A DNA stretch of 64,000 nucleotides from a candidate division KSB1 bacterium (GCA_034521575.1 JAXHMJ010000005.1:868001-932000), one strand, 5' to 3'; counted from the first letter of the stretch, positions 31,248 to 40,963 are shown. Notes: generated by a model from the sequence alone, not told the origin. Made by a program: numbers and translations.

Positions 31248-32246
31248 TCAGTCCACAGCTGAATTCTCCTTGACAAAATCGACCACCTCGTCCACGCTGC
31301 AGAACGCCAGTCCGGTCACCGTATCGGCGGCGCCGTAATAGATGGCAATGCGGCCGGTCTCTGCATCCGTCAGCGCTGCACAGGGAAACACCACGTTGGG
31401 CACATCGCCCACGCATTCATAAGTCTCTCTCGGATTCAGCAGATAGGGTTCGCCGCGGTACAATACCTTCCAGGGTTCATCCAGATCCAAAAGCGCGGCG
31501 CCAAAACTGTAGACAAACCCGTTGCAGCTGGTCATTACACCGTGATAGAACAGCAGCCAGCCTTCAGAGGTCTCGATGGGCACCGGTCCGGGACCGATTT
31601 TGGTGCATTCCCAGGTGAGTTTATCCTGTTTCGGCGACATGACATGCCGGTGACAGCCCCAGTGAACCATATCCGGACTCTGACTAACAAAAATATCCCC
31701 GAACGGCGTATGCCCGGTGTCACTGGGCCGACTGAGCATGTAATACTTGCCGTTGATTTTGCGCGGAAACAGCACGCCGTTGCGGTTAAAGGGCAGAAAT
31801 GCATTTTCCATTTGATAAAAGGTCTTGAAATCATCCGTATATCCCACCCCGATGGTATAGCCGTGGTAATTGTTGCACCAGTTGATATAGTAGCGGTCCT
31901 CGATCTTGATCACACGCGGATCATAGGCTTCGACAAACTGCCGGATCTCGTCATTCTCGCTGACCCATTGAATGGGACCGGGATCGATCTCGAACTGAAA
32001 TCCGTCCTTGCTGCGGCCGTTGTGAATGCGCATATGCCGGCAGGTCTGTCCGCCCGAAACACCCCGGCAAACTCACCGTTGAACGGCACCACCGCGCTGT
32101 TGAAAATGCTGTTCAGCGCCCGGAAACAGATCACGCGGGATCACCGGATTCTGGTCATAACGCCACACCACATCGCTGCTTCCCGCGGGTCGGTCCTGCC
32201 AGGGAATATTAGCCAGAGAATCACCGATTATGTTTACCTTGTTCAT
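31248..32246 (-). CDS. GH130 family beta-mannoside phosphorylase-like enzyme, two frameshifts
   Basis: The start at 32246 follows AGAAAGGAC. The N-terminus reads [20 protein letters not shown] and [10 protein letters not shown], diagnostic of GH130. Two shifts (near 32130 and 32040) then pass through [19 protein letters not shown] to [12 protein letters not shown]. The rest is intact: [19 protein letters not shown] (catalytic Asp in DPR), [32 protein letters not shown] and [22 protein letters not shown]130 enzymes phosphorolyse or hydrolyse beta-mannosides in the cytoplasm. No signal peptide is seen, so it would process imported oligosaccharides. Co-regulation with GH9 suggests glucomannan or a similar mixed glycan. 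Confidence 0.82.
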
Positions 32247-32341
32247 ATTTGTCCTTTCTGCACTCTAGTTTATGGCCGCACTCCGCCCTGCTTTGCGGCT
32301 GTCGTGAGGCTGCCTGGATTCGCATAAAGTGGATCGACAGC

Positions 32342-32391
32342 ATACTGTTACATACCGGTATGAATATAACAGAATTTATCAACAGGATCAA
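32342..32391 (-). promoter_or_regulatory. Promoter and operator of the GH130 gene
   Basis: Minus-strand TTGATC (32391-32386) and TATATT (32368-32363) are 17 bases apart. The operator ATACTGTTACATACCGGTAT (plus, 32342-32361) follows at the same distance as in the GH9 promoter and matches it at 18 of 20 positions. ACTTGTC just upstream of the -35 is shared too. The rest of the gap (32392-32789) shows no gene. Confidence 0.75.
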
Positions 32392-32789
32392 GGACAAGTT
32401 GATCGGTTGAACAGAAAAATAGTAAAAAATCAAGCGGGAGCGTTGATTGTTATACGTAATCAAACGGCTGTTTTATACATTATCCAGGTGCCGGACAGCG
32501 TTGTAATCCCCGACGATGATGAATGTTTTACCGTTGAGAGCCGTATGCCGTTCATCGCGCAGGTTTTGACGTCTTTAGCAGATAAATGCATGTTTCCGCA
32601 TGTGGCTTACCGTACTTTGAATTGCACGTGCCGCAGCCCTTGTTTCAGGTTAGAAACAGCATTGTTTTGACGTATCCATTCGAATTGAAAACATTAATCG
32701 CTAAATACAAGCTTGTGACAGTATTTTTGCGTCAATGTGTTATCGCTTTGTTGAAAATAATGATATCATCTCTGGCGAATTCAGGTATT

Positions 32790-33695
32790 TTACATCTCGG
32801 TATGCTTTGGAAGCTCCTTATGAATTTTGAGGAAATCCTGTTCTTGCCCAAAATGCGCCCTTTTGTGGCAGTTAGGGCACAAAGCAGCAGCATTTTCAAT
32901 CGTATCTTCTCCACCTTCGGATAAGGTTATCCAATGATGAACTTCTAAATATGGTTTTCCGTCAGATTTTTTATCAAAAGATGCATCACATCCACATAAT
33001 TCACATTTGCCTTTGGATCGTTTGAGTACAAAGGCTATTACATCAGGATTTCGCCTAAAACCAGACGATATGATTTGTACTTTTTCCGGGATCATTTCGG
33101 CTTTTGCTAGACGTTTCTCTAAAAAGTCTTCTTTTTTCTGTAAAGAGACAGACACTTTTTTCCCCAGTTCTGCATCCAAACGATCATTTATATAAGAATT
33201 TTCAAGCTTTAGAAATGGAGGTGCGAATACATAACTCCACCCTCCAGATCTGGATCGCTTTTTAAGAGGTTCGCCATTACTTTCCTTGACAAGATGTAAA
33301 GTAGAAAGCTGATTGGGCAGCTCGACCAGATTTCTGATTGAAATCAGGTTAACACACTTTTTACCCTTCATTTCAAAATAAATTTCGTTTTCTTTTGGCT
33401 GAAACCGTTTAATGTGATCATTCAAAAAAGCCAGTCTTTCATTCGAAATTTGATTCTTGTCTTCCCATCCGATTATATCCGCTGAATAACAGATTTGATT
33501 GAGTTGAGCTGTTGTTGAAATATAAAGAGGCAATGGCGATTCTGGCGCGGGAGGATTCTGCTTTAATCTCTTTATGGTAGATTCTGCATAGGGCTGCAAA
33601 TAAAAGGTCTTGCCAGGATTTGCATTTTGAGATCGCATAATCTCATCAAGCACATCTTTAAAAACACCATTAATAAATAATGCTTTTTCCATCAT
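32790..33695 (-). CDS. HNH endonuclease domain protein with EVE/PUA-like N-terminus
   Basis: 301 residues, intact. The C-terminal 80 residues form an HNH nuclease: CELCGCDASF (C231, C234), YLEVHHWITLSEGGEDTIEN (H253, H254, N268) and CPNCHKRAH (C273, C276, H281). The N-terminal 130 residues contain PLPLYISTTAQLNQICYSADIIGWEDK, which recalls EVE/PUA-like modified-base readers, but this is a weak by-eye match. Such fusions act as modification-dependent restriction nucleases. It lies beside a truncated helicase-type gene and a toxin-antitoxin pair, as in defence islands. Confidence 0.75.
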   Translation of the reverse strand: MMEKALFINGVFKDVLDEIMRSQNANPGKTFYLQPYAESTIKRLKQNPPAPESPLPLYISTTAQLNQICYSADIIGWEDKNQISNERLAFLNDHIKRFQPKENEIYFEMKGKKCVNLISIRNLVELPNQLSTLHLVKESNGEPLKKRSRSGGWSYVFAPPFLKLENSYINDRLDAELGKKVSVSLQKKEDFLEKRLAKAEMIPEKVQIISSGFRRNPDVIAFVLKRSKGKCELCGCDASFDKKSDGKPYLEVHHWITLSEGGEDTIENAAALCPNCHKRAHFGQEQDFLKIHKELPKHTEM

Positions 33696-33820
33696 GTCTC
33701 CCTGGCTCTAATGTTTTTCAGAAACGTGCAAGCTCGATTATTTATTTTAAAACTGAAAAAGAAAAGTGCACGTCTTTAATTTATACAGATTATCCGCGCC
33801 CTCAAATTGATACTTTTAAT

Positions 33821-34177
33821 TTAAAATTTTAGTATTCCATCTTCACCTATTTTGGCATCAGAAGAATTTTCGACTTCAGATACAAGCTCTTTGCCAAATA
33901 TTTCTTTTATTTTTGCATGTGATTCAAAGTCATTGCCGTTTGCAGTCTCTATAATCTGAAATGTTTTTCTATCCAGATTCAAACCAACAAGAATCTGGAT
34001 TTTTTCTATGGTTTCGAACGATTTATATAATCGAAAAAACCCGCTCGAACGAAAATATCCCACCAGTATATCAAAATATTTTACATCTTTTAGTATTTGG
34101 GTGAACCTGTCAAGCAGTGTGGAATCAGGTTCATTGGTGAAAAAGGTTAAATCAGTTTTCAAGTTTTGTTCTGTCAT
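33821..34177 (-). pseudogene. N-terminal remnant of a PLD-like/helicase defence protein
   Basis: From ATG 34177 the protein reads MTEQNLKTDLTFFTNEPDST and FDILVGYFRSSGFFRLYKSF then EKIQILVGLNLDRKTFQII. This is the N-terminal phospholipase-D-like region found on large SNF2/DEAD helicases. It stops after DGILKF, although the next codons in frame (IKS, NLRAR) still resemble the family before homology ends. The intact protein would be several times longer. This is a truncated pseudogene, and the deletion also removed anything between it and the HNH gene. Confidence 0.65.
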
Positions 34178-34240
34178 AATATTCCAATCACGGAATTTGA
34201 ATTTGCAAATGTGTATGAAAGAATTTAATAAAATAATCAA

Positions 34241-34593
34241 AAATGTAAAACCATATATATAGAAATTTCAAGAGTCCAACGATGCACAATGACAATAAAA
34301 TACTATTCACGTATTTAAATACTCGTTTTTTGAAATAGACAAAAAAATGCATTCTTTGTCAAAAACATACGAATTCAGATTGACTCGCATCAATAACACC
34401 CTGTATCATTTCAAAGAAAGATTTTGACCACCCGATTAAACCTGTGTCCGGCATGACGTCCCCGTTGGCACAGATCACTGTTGAATAATATATATTTATG
34501 GAATGAAATGCCAGGGAAAGTTTTAAGTGTTAAGGAAGGCAAGCTGAAAAGTTGAAGCGTTGAAGCGTTGAGATTGAGGATCACAGAATCCGT
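34241..34593. other. AT-rich gap, no gene seen
   Basis: A 12-base palindrome GTATTTAAATAC lies at 34311-34322. Near 34550 there is a short tandem GTTGAAGC repeat. No coding sequence, RNA or mobile-element end was recognised. Confidence 0.4.
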
Positions 34594-34875
34594 TCAACTC
34601 TCAACAATCTCCATTTTGACCCGTTTGCCGAGCGCTCTGGCATAGTTCTCAAGCGTCGATAATCTGATATCTTCGGAGTGGTTCTCAATCCGGGATATGG
34701 ACGATTTCTTTGTGTTCATTTTATGTGCAATTTGCTCCTGTGTCATCCCGGATTCGATGCGCGCCTGACGCAAAAGCACACCAATCTTAAAATTTTTATA
34801 ACCCTTTTCAAAATTCTCACGAAAATCCGGATCCGTTTTTTTTCTATTATGAATATAATTTTCCAGGTCACTCAT
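34594..34875 (-). CDS. XRE-family antitoxin of a type II toxin-antitoxin pair
   Basis: 93 residues with an XRE helix-turn-helix at about 32-85: LLRQARIESGMTQEQIAHKM, TKKSSISRIENHSEDIRLST, LENYARALGK. The N-terminal 30 residues (LENYIHNRKKTDPDFRENFE) match the short leader common to HigA/HipB-like antitoxins of RelE partners. Its start overlaps the toxin stop by 8 bases, with toxin first, as in higBA loci. It should neutralise the toxin and repress the operon. Confidence 0.85.
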   Translation of the reverse strand: MSDLENYIHNRKKTDPDFRENFEKGYKNFKIGVLLRQARIESGMTQEQIAHKMNTKKSSISRIENHSEDIRLSTLENYARALGKRVKMEIVES

Positions 34876-35239
34876 TTTCGTTTCTCCTTAAAAAGTCCTT
34901 TTTCCGTTGTTCAGCTGTTTCTATTTCTTTTTTGGGAGTTTTTTGTGATTTTTTCAAAAAAGCATGGTTCAACACAATGAGGTTATCTTTGTAAAAAAAG
35001 CCGAGTATTCTAACATTGTTTTTACCTGCTTTTACTCTTACCTCCCAGAGTTCAGATGTCCCTTTTAATTTCTTAAAATATTGTATGGGAACAACATATA
35101 AATCCTCGATCAGTTTCAATACCCAGACAACTTTTTGTGCCTGCTTGCCGTTAAGCGAATCCAAAAATTCTTCTACCGGACAAAAACCGGAATCGGTTCT
35201 GTAAAAAGAAACTTTCCAAGTTAACATAATTGTGAACAC
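34868..35239 (-). CDS. RelE/HigB-superfamily toxin (phage Gp49-like)
   Basis: 123 residues: WKVSFYRTDSGFCPVEEFLD, LKLIEDLYVVPIQYFKKLKG, SELWEVRVKAGKNNVRILGF and VLNHAFLKKSQKTPKKEIET. This is the RelE/HigB (Gp49-like) fold, in which basic and aromatic residues near the C-terminus cut mRNA on the ribosome. The final helix with KKSQKTP is the family signature. An ATG 12 bases inside the frame (MLTWKV) could be the true start. It is followed directly by the antitoxin gene. Confidence 0.87.
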   Translation of the reverse strand: MFTIMLTWKVSFYRTDSGFCPVEEFLDSLNGKQAQKVVWVLKLIEDLYVVPIQYFKKLKGTSELWEVRVKAGKNNVRILGFFYKDNLIVLNHAFLKKSQKTPKKEIETAEQRKKDFLRRNENE

Positions 35240-35755
35240 AAATCAAGAATTATTTTTTATCCTTTTATAAATCTAAAAGTGCGTTTTTATTTCGTTTGTC
35301 ATACATTTATTCCTGCTATTCCTGTAAATCCTTTTTGAGATAAATCATATCAAAAAGTTGTATATCTCCCTCGAAAATAGGGTGGTCGTAATTGTCTGTA
35401 AAAAAATTCTTTACTCGATGTGACGTTTCAAATCCACAACTTTTAAAACCAAAGACCGTGCAAAACAAAACATCGGCAAATCAAATCTTGACTTTATTGC
35501 AGAAAATGATTATGATAAACAAATGTTTCTGTTCCGATTATCGCTGTCCGAACCGAATATTTGCCTCTGACGGTTGAATGACCGCCGGGCCGCATCAGGA
35601 TCCCTTCTCAGCATTAAAAGAGACATTTGAACAGACAAGGCTGCCGAATGTCAGCATTTCAACTGTTTTACGAACAGGCGTCTCGCTATTTATAGAATCA
35701 ACCGGTTTTAAGCAGATTATTGACGCAGGTCATCACTTTTTTTCAGGAGGCACCC
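35240..35755. other. Intergenic region, no gene seen
   Basis: About 515 bases between the divergent toxin operon and the C39-like gene. No frame here has a recognisable protein. AGGAGG ending 6 bases before ATG 35756 is the only clear signal. Confidence 0.4.
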
Positions 35756-37777
35756 ATGAAACCCATCATAAAAACAGGCCTGTTGCCGCTGCTATTTCTC
35801 TTTATCGCGTGCTCGGATTCAGGCGGCCCCACAGCGCCAAGTCCGGTGTTCGACGGAAAGATCACCACTGAGTCTTCCGTTGAGGTGACCCGGCAGGAGG
35901 TGTCTGCCGCCGGGGGATCCGTGATTATTGATGATCCGTCTGACCCGTTGCACGGCTTTGAACTCACCCTACCGCCGGACGGATTCGGGCAGTCTGAGGA
36001 GTTTGTCATCTCCCGGGCTGAAATTACGGCCCACGAGCGCGGCGCGCATTTCAATCCGGTTTCCCCCATGATCAGCATCCGCGGCCCGGCCGGTTACTCG
36101 GCCGATCCCCTGACTGTCAAAGTGCCTGTCAGTATACCCGAGGATCATTTTGCCATGGGCTTTTTCTACAATGAAGCCACCGGAACCCTTGAACCCATCC
36201 CGGTCGAACAGCTCAGCACGGATTTTGTCACGTTGAGCACCCGGCATCTGTCGCCGGAGGGCATAACCTCGCTGTCCAAACGCTCGCTCCGAAGCGGCGT
36301 CCCCGCGGTGGGTAATCTGGTGATCAGCTCGATCCAGCAAACAGTCCTGGACGGACAGCCCGTGCTGTCCAGCGGATTCAAACCCGGAGAAGACGACTGG
36401 GAGTTTCCCAATTACGGCTCCTTTGTCTGTCCCGGCGGTCACTGTGCCGGACAGTCCATGGCGGCCATGTGGTATTATTATGAACAGAAACTGAACGGCA
36501 AAGAAAACCTCTATGCAGCGTACGACAGCCTGAACGATCCTTCTGACCCGTCCTCTCTCTGGGAGGATAATCCGCGCGGCTACCGCTTTTGTTCCACGCT
36601 GCAGAAAGATCAGAATTTCGATCACTGGGTGGAGAATGTCAAATGGGCGTCCATGCGGCCCCGCTTGACCTATTATTCGTTTATTACCGCCATGCTGCTG
36701 ACCGGCGAACCCCAGTACGTGCTGATCCATAACAGTACGGCCGGCGGGGGACATGCGATGATCGTGTATCAGGTCACACCGTCCACCGGCACGCTTCATA
36801 TCGCGGACCCCAATTTCCCCAACAACCAGACCCGCCGCATTCAATACGAGAACGGCGTACTGCAGCCCTATTCCAGCGCCGCGGTTGCCGGGGGCGAAGG
36901 CAAAGCATACGACGAAATCGGCTATGCGGCCAAATCCACGCATATCGACTGGCAAACCATCCCGCAGCGCTGGGCCGAGTTTGAGAACGGCATAATCGGC
37001 GATGACCGGTTCCCGGACTATGCATTGCGGGTGAGAAACGGCGGCGGATTTGATGTGACCGGAGATTTTACCACCTTTCTGGACACGCTTGAACTGCACT
37101 GCCGGTCGACTGAAATGCCTTTTTATTTGACGGGCACAGACCGTTATCAGGTGTTCTATGTCTATGATGACCAGGGAAACTATCTGGGAGGCGGACGCCC
37201 CGCCAATCACGGCGTGTTCAAACTACCGGTCAAAAAAGGAAAAAACACATTCGGTTTCAGCATCAGAGGTGCCGTATCTACTTCATCCGTGGAAGAGTAT
37301 GTGGATTTCAAATGGATCACCATTGACCGCACCGAGGATGTCGATTATTCCAGTGTCAAAGAGATTATCATCGGACTCCTGGCGGTGACCACCCACTGGG
37401 AAAAAGAGAACGGGGATCAAAAAAATTACGGATTTTCCCCGACAGCCGGCGCGGATGTCACGTTCGACGGCTCGGTGTTCACCGGTACCTCCTCAATCGA
37501 TGGAGACAGTGTGTGGGTCAAGGTGGCGGGATTTTCGATCGAATTCTTTTGCAAGACACGCGAATCGCTGGGAAGTCCCGGAAACCGGGATGTTAGTTTC
37601 AGCGGCACCTTGAATACCATCACCGAGGTCAATGACCGGGGATTCGGTTTCTCCGCAACCGGGACCGCGGTCGCTTCGGCTCTGTCCACTCTGGAAATCG
37701 ATCCGCCGAACGGGTATACCTACCTCGGGTATACCGCGGAATCCAATACCAGCCTGGGCGTTTTATTCAGGTACTGA
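35756..37777 (+). CDS. Lipoprotein with ZU5-like domain and C39/papain-like cysteine peptidase domain
   Basis: ATG 35756 follows AGGAGGCACCC and gives 673 residues. The lipobox LFIAC places the lipidated Cys at 19. Residues 45-170 resemble a ZU5-type domain (VSAAGGSVIIDD, FELTLPPDGF, FNPVSPMISIRGPAG). Residues 215-380 look like a C39/papain-like peptidase: CPGGHCAGQSMAAMWYYYEQ (C230), GGGHAMIVYQV (H333), LHIADPNFPN (D351 or N353). Three hundred beta-rich residues follow. The protein should face the periplasm or cell surface. Peptidase activity is inferred from the Cys-His-Asp/Asn order. The substrate is unknown. It is transcribed alone. Confidence 0.65.
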   Translation: MKPIIKTGLLPLLFLFIACSDSGGPTAPSPVFDGKITTESSVEVTRQEVSAAGGSVIIDDPSDPLHGFELTLPPDGFGQSEEFVISRAEITAHERGAHFNPVSPMISIRGPAGYSADPLTVKVPVSIPEDHFAMGFFYNEATGTLEPIPVEQLSTDFVTLSTRHLSPEGITSLSKRSLRSGVPAVGNLVISSIQQTVLDGQPVLSSGFKPGEDDWEFPNYGSFVCPGGHCAGQSMAAMWYYYEQKLNGKENLYAAYDSLNDPSDPSSLWEDNPRGYRFCSTLQKDQNFDHWVENVKWASMRPRLTYYSFITAMLLTGEPQYVLIHNSTAGGGHAMIVYQVTPSTGTLHIADPNFPNNQTRRIQYENGVLQPYSSAAVAGGEGKAYDEIGYAAKSTHIDWQTIPQRWAEFENGIIGDDRFPDYALRVRNGGGFDVTGDFTTFLDTLELHCRSTEMPFYLTGTDRYQVFYVYDDQGNYLGGGRPANHGVFKLPVKKGKNTFGFSIRGAVSTSSVEEYVDFKWITIDRTEDVDYSSVKEIIIGLLAVTTHWEKENGDQKNYGFSPTAGADVTFDGSVFTGTSSIDGDSVWVKVAGFSIEFFCKTRESLGSPGNRDVSFSGTLNTITEVNDRGFGFSATGTAVASALSTLEIDPPNGYTYLGYTAESNTSLGVLFRY

Positions 37778-38204
37778 GCAGGCATACAGTCGATCCCCGC
37801 TGCAGGGACAAGTTCTGATTCCCGCCCGCTTCAGCGGGTAAAACCGTTTCTCCGTTTTGAGTAAGCGAACCCATATCTTTCAGTCCGCTGGCAGCATTTT
37901 GGGTTGCGGCTACATGATGTCATTCGCGGCTATTGACATCAGAGTCCAACACCACCCTCACCGGCTTTGCCGACGCCGAAATCCGCCTGACTGCCGAACA
38001 GCGACACACCGAAATCGCTTTTCTGACCGCCGAATTCGGCGTCCACCAGACCAATTCCGTCCCACCCGTGATCGTCCGCTGCTCCGGTCTGAGTGATTTT
38101 CAAAAACCCAAAGCGCCTTCCAGATGGGGTAAAGCGCAAATATCCGCAATATCTCAATGTATGAAATAAACCATTGCATTTAATTGTTCTATTCATTACT
38201 ACAT
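37778..38204. other. Intergenic region without a confident gene
   Basis: A compact hairpin (CCCGCTTCAGCGGG) lies near 37826, 50 bases past the lipoprotein stop, and may end its transcript. Both strands have open frames between 37930 and 38200, but none matches a family and each has biased, shadow-like composition. Confidence 0.35.
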
Positions 38205-38219
38205 TGATAATATTTATCA
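38205..38219. promoter_or_regulatory. Palindromic operator candidate before the Rrf2 gene
   Basis: TGATAATATTTATCA is a perfect 15-base palindrome ending 17 bases before the start codon of the Rrf2 regulator. It is a good candidate for an autoregulatory site of that operon. Confidence 0.5.
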
Positions 38220-38236
38220 TATTAAAAGGAGAACCG

Positions 38237-38674
38237 TTGAAATTTTCAAAAAAAAGTGAATACGCCATCTATGCGCTCATTGACCTCAGTCGGCAAGAAA
38301 AAGAAAAAGCCGTGCCGTTATCCGAGATCAGCGCACGCCAGAATATCCCCATGCCGTTCCTCGAACAAATTATGCTGACTTTGAAAAGCGGCGGGATTGT
38401 CAGCTCACGACGCGGCAGCGGCGGTGGCTTTATACTGAGCCGACATCCAAAGCAAATTACTTTGGGTGAAATTATTAAACTGACCGAAGGTCCTCTTGGT
38501 CTGGATACGGATTCTGCCAAAGAGTATTCGTCTGCGGAAAGACAGGTTTTCTTCGAAATTTGGCAGCAGGTCTCCACCACCGTTCAAAAGGCAATCGGGC
38601 GCATAACCCTCACCGATATGAATCAACGAATTATAGAAATCAATGAATCCCGGGAATACAGTTACGTTATTTAG
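38237..38674 (+). CDS. Rrf2-family transcriptional regulator, CymR-like (no cysteines)
   Basis: A TTG start at 38237 follows AAAGGAGAACCG and gives KFSKKSEYAIYALIDLSRQ, the usual Rrf2 N-terminus. The winged helix is PLSEISARQNIPMPFLEQIM, LKSGGIVSSRRGSGGGFILS and ITLGEIIKLTEGPLG. The protein has no cysteine, so it cannot carry the Fe-S cluster of IscR or NsrR. This matches the CymR branch, which represses cysteine-synthesis genes and binds CysK in Bacillus. MetY and CysK genes follow at once (12-base gap to metY), which supports a sulfur-control role. Confidence 0.85.
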   Translation: MKFSKKSEYAIYALIDLSRQEKEKAVPLSEISARQNIPMPFLEQIMLTLKSGGIVSSRRGSGGGFILSRHPKQITLGEIIKLTEGPLGLDTDSAKEYSSAERQVFFEIWQQVSTTVQKAIGRITLTDMNQRIIEINESREYSYVI

Positions 38675-38686
38675 AAAGGAGATTTT

Positions 38687-39967
38687 ATGAGCCATAAAAT
38701 AGAGACCCTGGCTCTGCACGCCGGACACACACCGGACAGCGACACGCTTTCTCGTGCGGTGCCTTTGCACCGAACCAGCTCTTATCTATTCAAGAGCAGC
38801 GAACACGCTAAAAATCTATTCAATCTTAAAGAGCAAGGCAATATTTACACACGACTCGGCAACCCCACTCAGGACGTACTGGAACAGCGCGTTGCAGCCA
38901 TGGAAGGTGGCGGCGCCGCCCTGGCCCTGGCCTCCGGCACCGCGGCCGTCCAGTATTCGATCATGAACATTTGTTCCGCCGGAGATGAATTTGTCACCGC
39001 CAACAATCTATACGGCGGCACGTATACCATGTTTAACGATATTTTACCGCAATTCGGCATCAAGGCGCATTTTGTCAATCCTGATGATATGGACGCCTGG
39101 GAACAGGCGATCACTGAAAAGACCAGGCTGCTTTATGTGGAAACGATCGGCAATCCGACCCTAAGCGTAACGGACCTAAAGGCGGTCGCCCGCATTGCAG
39201 AAAAGCATCATCTTCCTCTTGTGGTCGATTCCACGTTTACCACCCCCTACCTCCTGCGTCCCATTGAACACGGCGCGCATATCGTTATCCACTCTCTCAC
39301 CAAGTGGATGGGCGGACACGGCGCAGGAATCGGCGGGATTGTGGTGGACAGCGGTAAATTTGACTGGACTGATTCCAAATTCCCGCTCTACAATGAACCG
39401 GATAACAGCTATCACGGCATCCGTTACGCTCATGATCTGGGCGATCTGAATCCCCTGGCGTTTATCATGCGCATGCGCCTGGTGCCATTGCGCAACCTGG
39501 GTGCCTGTATCTCGCCGGATAACGCCTGGCTGTTTCTTCAGGGCATTGAAACCCTGGCGCTGAGAATGCAGCGCCACTGCGATAACGCCATGCAGACCGC
39601 CAAATTTTTGAAAAAACATAAAAAAGTCGAATGGGTGCGCTATCCCGGACTGTACAGCGATCCGTCACATAAAATTGCCAAACAGGTTCTTGAGAATGGA
39701 TACGGCGGTATGGTCGTCTTTGGAATCAAAGGCGGACGCCGGGCCGGAGAAGCTTTTATTGAAAATCTGCATTTGTTTTCGCATCTGGCCAATGTAGGTG
39801 ATGCCAAAAGTCTGGCCATTCATCCGGCCGGAACCACCCATTCACAGATGAGCGCAGAACAGCAAAAAGCCGCCGGACTGCCGCCGGAACTGGTGCGGTT
39901 ATCCATCGGCATTGAAAATATCGATGACATTTTATCTGACATTGAGCAGGCGCTTGAACATATATAG
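38687..39967 (+). CDS. metY: O-acetylhomoserine sulfhydrylase-type PLP enzyme
   Basis: 426 residues of the Cys/Met-metabolism PLP family. The opening [45 protein letters not shown] and [11 protein letters not shown] are typical of O-acetylhomoserine sulfhydrylases (MetY/Met17). [10 protein letters not shown] holds the PLP lysine K206. It would make homocysteine from O-acetylhomoserine and sulfide. Related lyases cannot be fully excluded, but the length and the long insertion after K206 ([19 protein letters not shown]) favour MetY. It is the middle gene of the rrf2-metY-cysK operon, 23 bases before cysK. Confidence 0.88.
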   Translation: MSHKIETLALHAGHTPDSDTLSRAVPLHRTSSYLFKSSEHAKNLFNLKEQGNIYTRLGNPTQDVLEQRVAAMEGGGAALALASGTAAVQYSIMNICSAGDEFVTANNLYGGTYTMFNDILPQFGIKAHFVNPDDMDAWEQAITEKTRLLYVETIGNPTLSVTDLKAVARIAEKHHLPLVVDSTFTTPYLLRPIEHGAHIVIHSLTKWMGGHGAGIGGIVVDSGKFDWTDSKFPLYNEPDNSYHGIRYAHDLGDLNPLAFIMRMRLVPLRNLGACISPDNAWLFLQGIETLALRMQRHCDNAMQTAKFLKKHKKVEWVRYPGLYSDPSHKIAKQVLENGYGGMVVFGIKGGRRAGEAFIENLHLFSHLANVGDAKSLAIHPAGTTHSQMSAEQQKAAGLPPELVRLSIGIENIDDILSDIEQALEHI

Positions 39968-39990
39968 TGAATTTATTAACGAGGTGTTTT

Positions 39991-40956
39991 ATGAATATAT
40001 ACAAAGACAACAGTTATTCCATCGGACGCACACCGTTGGTGCAGTTGAATAAAATTGCAAAAAACAGCAAGGCGACCATACTCGCTAAAATCGAAGGCCG
40101 CAATCCAGCCTATTCCGTCAAATGCCGGATCGGCGCCAACATGATCTGGGATGCTGAAAAACGCGGAATTTTAAATCCCGCTAAAACCATTGTGGAACCG
40201 ACGAGCGGCAACACCGGCATCGCTCTTGCGTTTACCGGAGCCGCTCGCGGTTATCAGGTTATCCTCACCATGCCGGAATCCGCCAGCATTGAACGTCGAA
40301 AAGTCATGAAAGCCCTGGGCGCGCAGCTCATTTTAACACCGGCTGAGGACGGCATGAAAGGCGCCATTGCCAAGGCGCAGGAAATCCTGAACAATGATCC
40401 AACCCGTTATATTTTCCTGAATCAGTTCGAGAATCCCGCAAATCCTGCGATTCACGAATCCACCACCGGCCCGGAAATCTGGCAGGATACCGACGGCAAT
40501 ATCGATATATTTGTCGCGGGTGTCGGCACCGGCGGAACATTCTCCGGTGTCTCCCGATTTTTCAAGTCCAAAAAAGCTGTAAAAACCATTGCCGTCGAAC
40601 CGACGACCAGTCCGGTTATCACTCAGACGTTGAATGGTGAATCCCTGCAGCCGGGCAGCCACAAAATTCAGGGTATCGGAGCCGGGTTCGTGCCTCATAA
40701 TCTGGATCTTGACCTCGTCGACGCGGTCGAACAGGTGAGCAGCGAAAAAGCCATCGAGTATTCACAGCGGCTGGCGCGTGAAGAGGGCATTCTTTCCGGC
40801 ATTTCGTGCGGCGCTGCGGCAGCTGCAGCTGTCAAAATCGGGGCGCGCGAAGAAAACAGCGGCAAGACAATCGTCACCATACTGCCGGATGCCGGAGAAC
40901 GCTATTTATCGACCCCGCTGTTTGAAGGACTGTTTGATCCGCAAACCGGCGCTTAA
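39991..40956 (+). CDS. cysK: Cysteine synthase A (O-acetylserine sulfhydrylase)
   Basis: ATG 39991 follows GAGGTGTTTT and gives 321 residues. [19 protein letters not shown] holds the PLP lysine K44. [43 protein letters not shown] and [17 protein letters not shown] are CysK signatures close to the proteobacterial CysK type. It makes cysteine from O-acetylserine and sulfide. The position behind a cysteine-free Rrf2 regulator recalls the CymR-CysK regulatory pair. Confidence 0.93.
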   Translation: MNIYKDNSYSIGRTPLVQLNKIAKNSKATILAKIEGRNPAYSVKCRIGANMIWDAEKRGILNPAKTIVEPTSGNTGIALAFTGAARGYQVILTMPESASIERRKVMKALGAQLILTPAEDGMKGAIAKAQEILNNDPTRYIFLNQFENPANPAIHESTTGPEIWQDTDGNIDIFVAGVGTGGTFSGVSRFFKSKKAVKTIAVEPTTSPVITQTLNGESLQPGSHKIQGIGAGFVPHNLDLDLVDAVEQVSSEKAIEYSQRLAREEGILSGISCGAAAAAAVKIGAREENSGKTIVTILPDAGERYLSTPLFEGLFDPQTGA

Positions 40957-40963
40957 TTCTGTT

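Noticed and set aside
32329-32670. Plus-strand open frame over the GH130 promoter
   Set aside because: It runs through the conserved promoter-operator in the opposite direction and has no Shine-Dalgarno or recognisable domain.
35969-37210. Long minus-strand open frame antisense to the C39-like lipoprotein
   Set aside because: Composition and the lack of any motif mark it as a shadow. The plus-strand gene has a Shine-Dalgarno, a lipobox and peptidase motifs.
37939-38268. Glycine-rich minus-strand frame before the Rrf2 gene
   Set aside because: It overlaps the Rrf2 promoter and start, has no family match, and a plus-strand frame over the same bases is equally open, so neither is supported.
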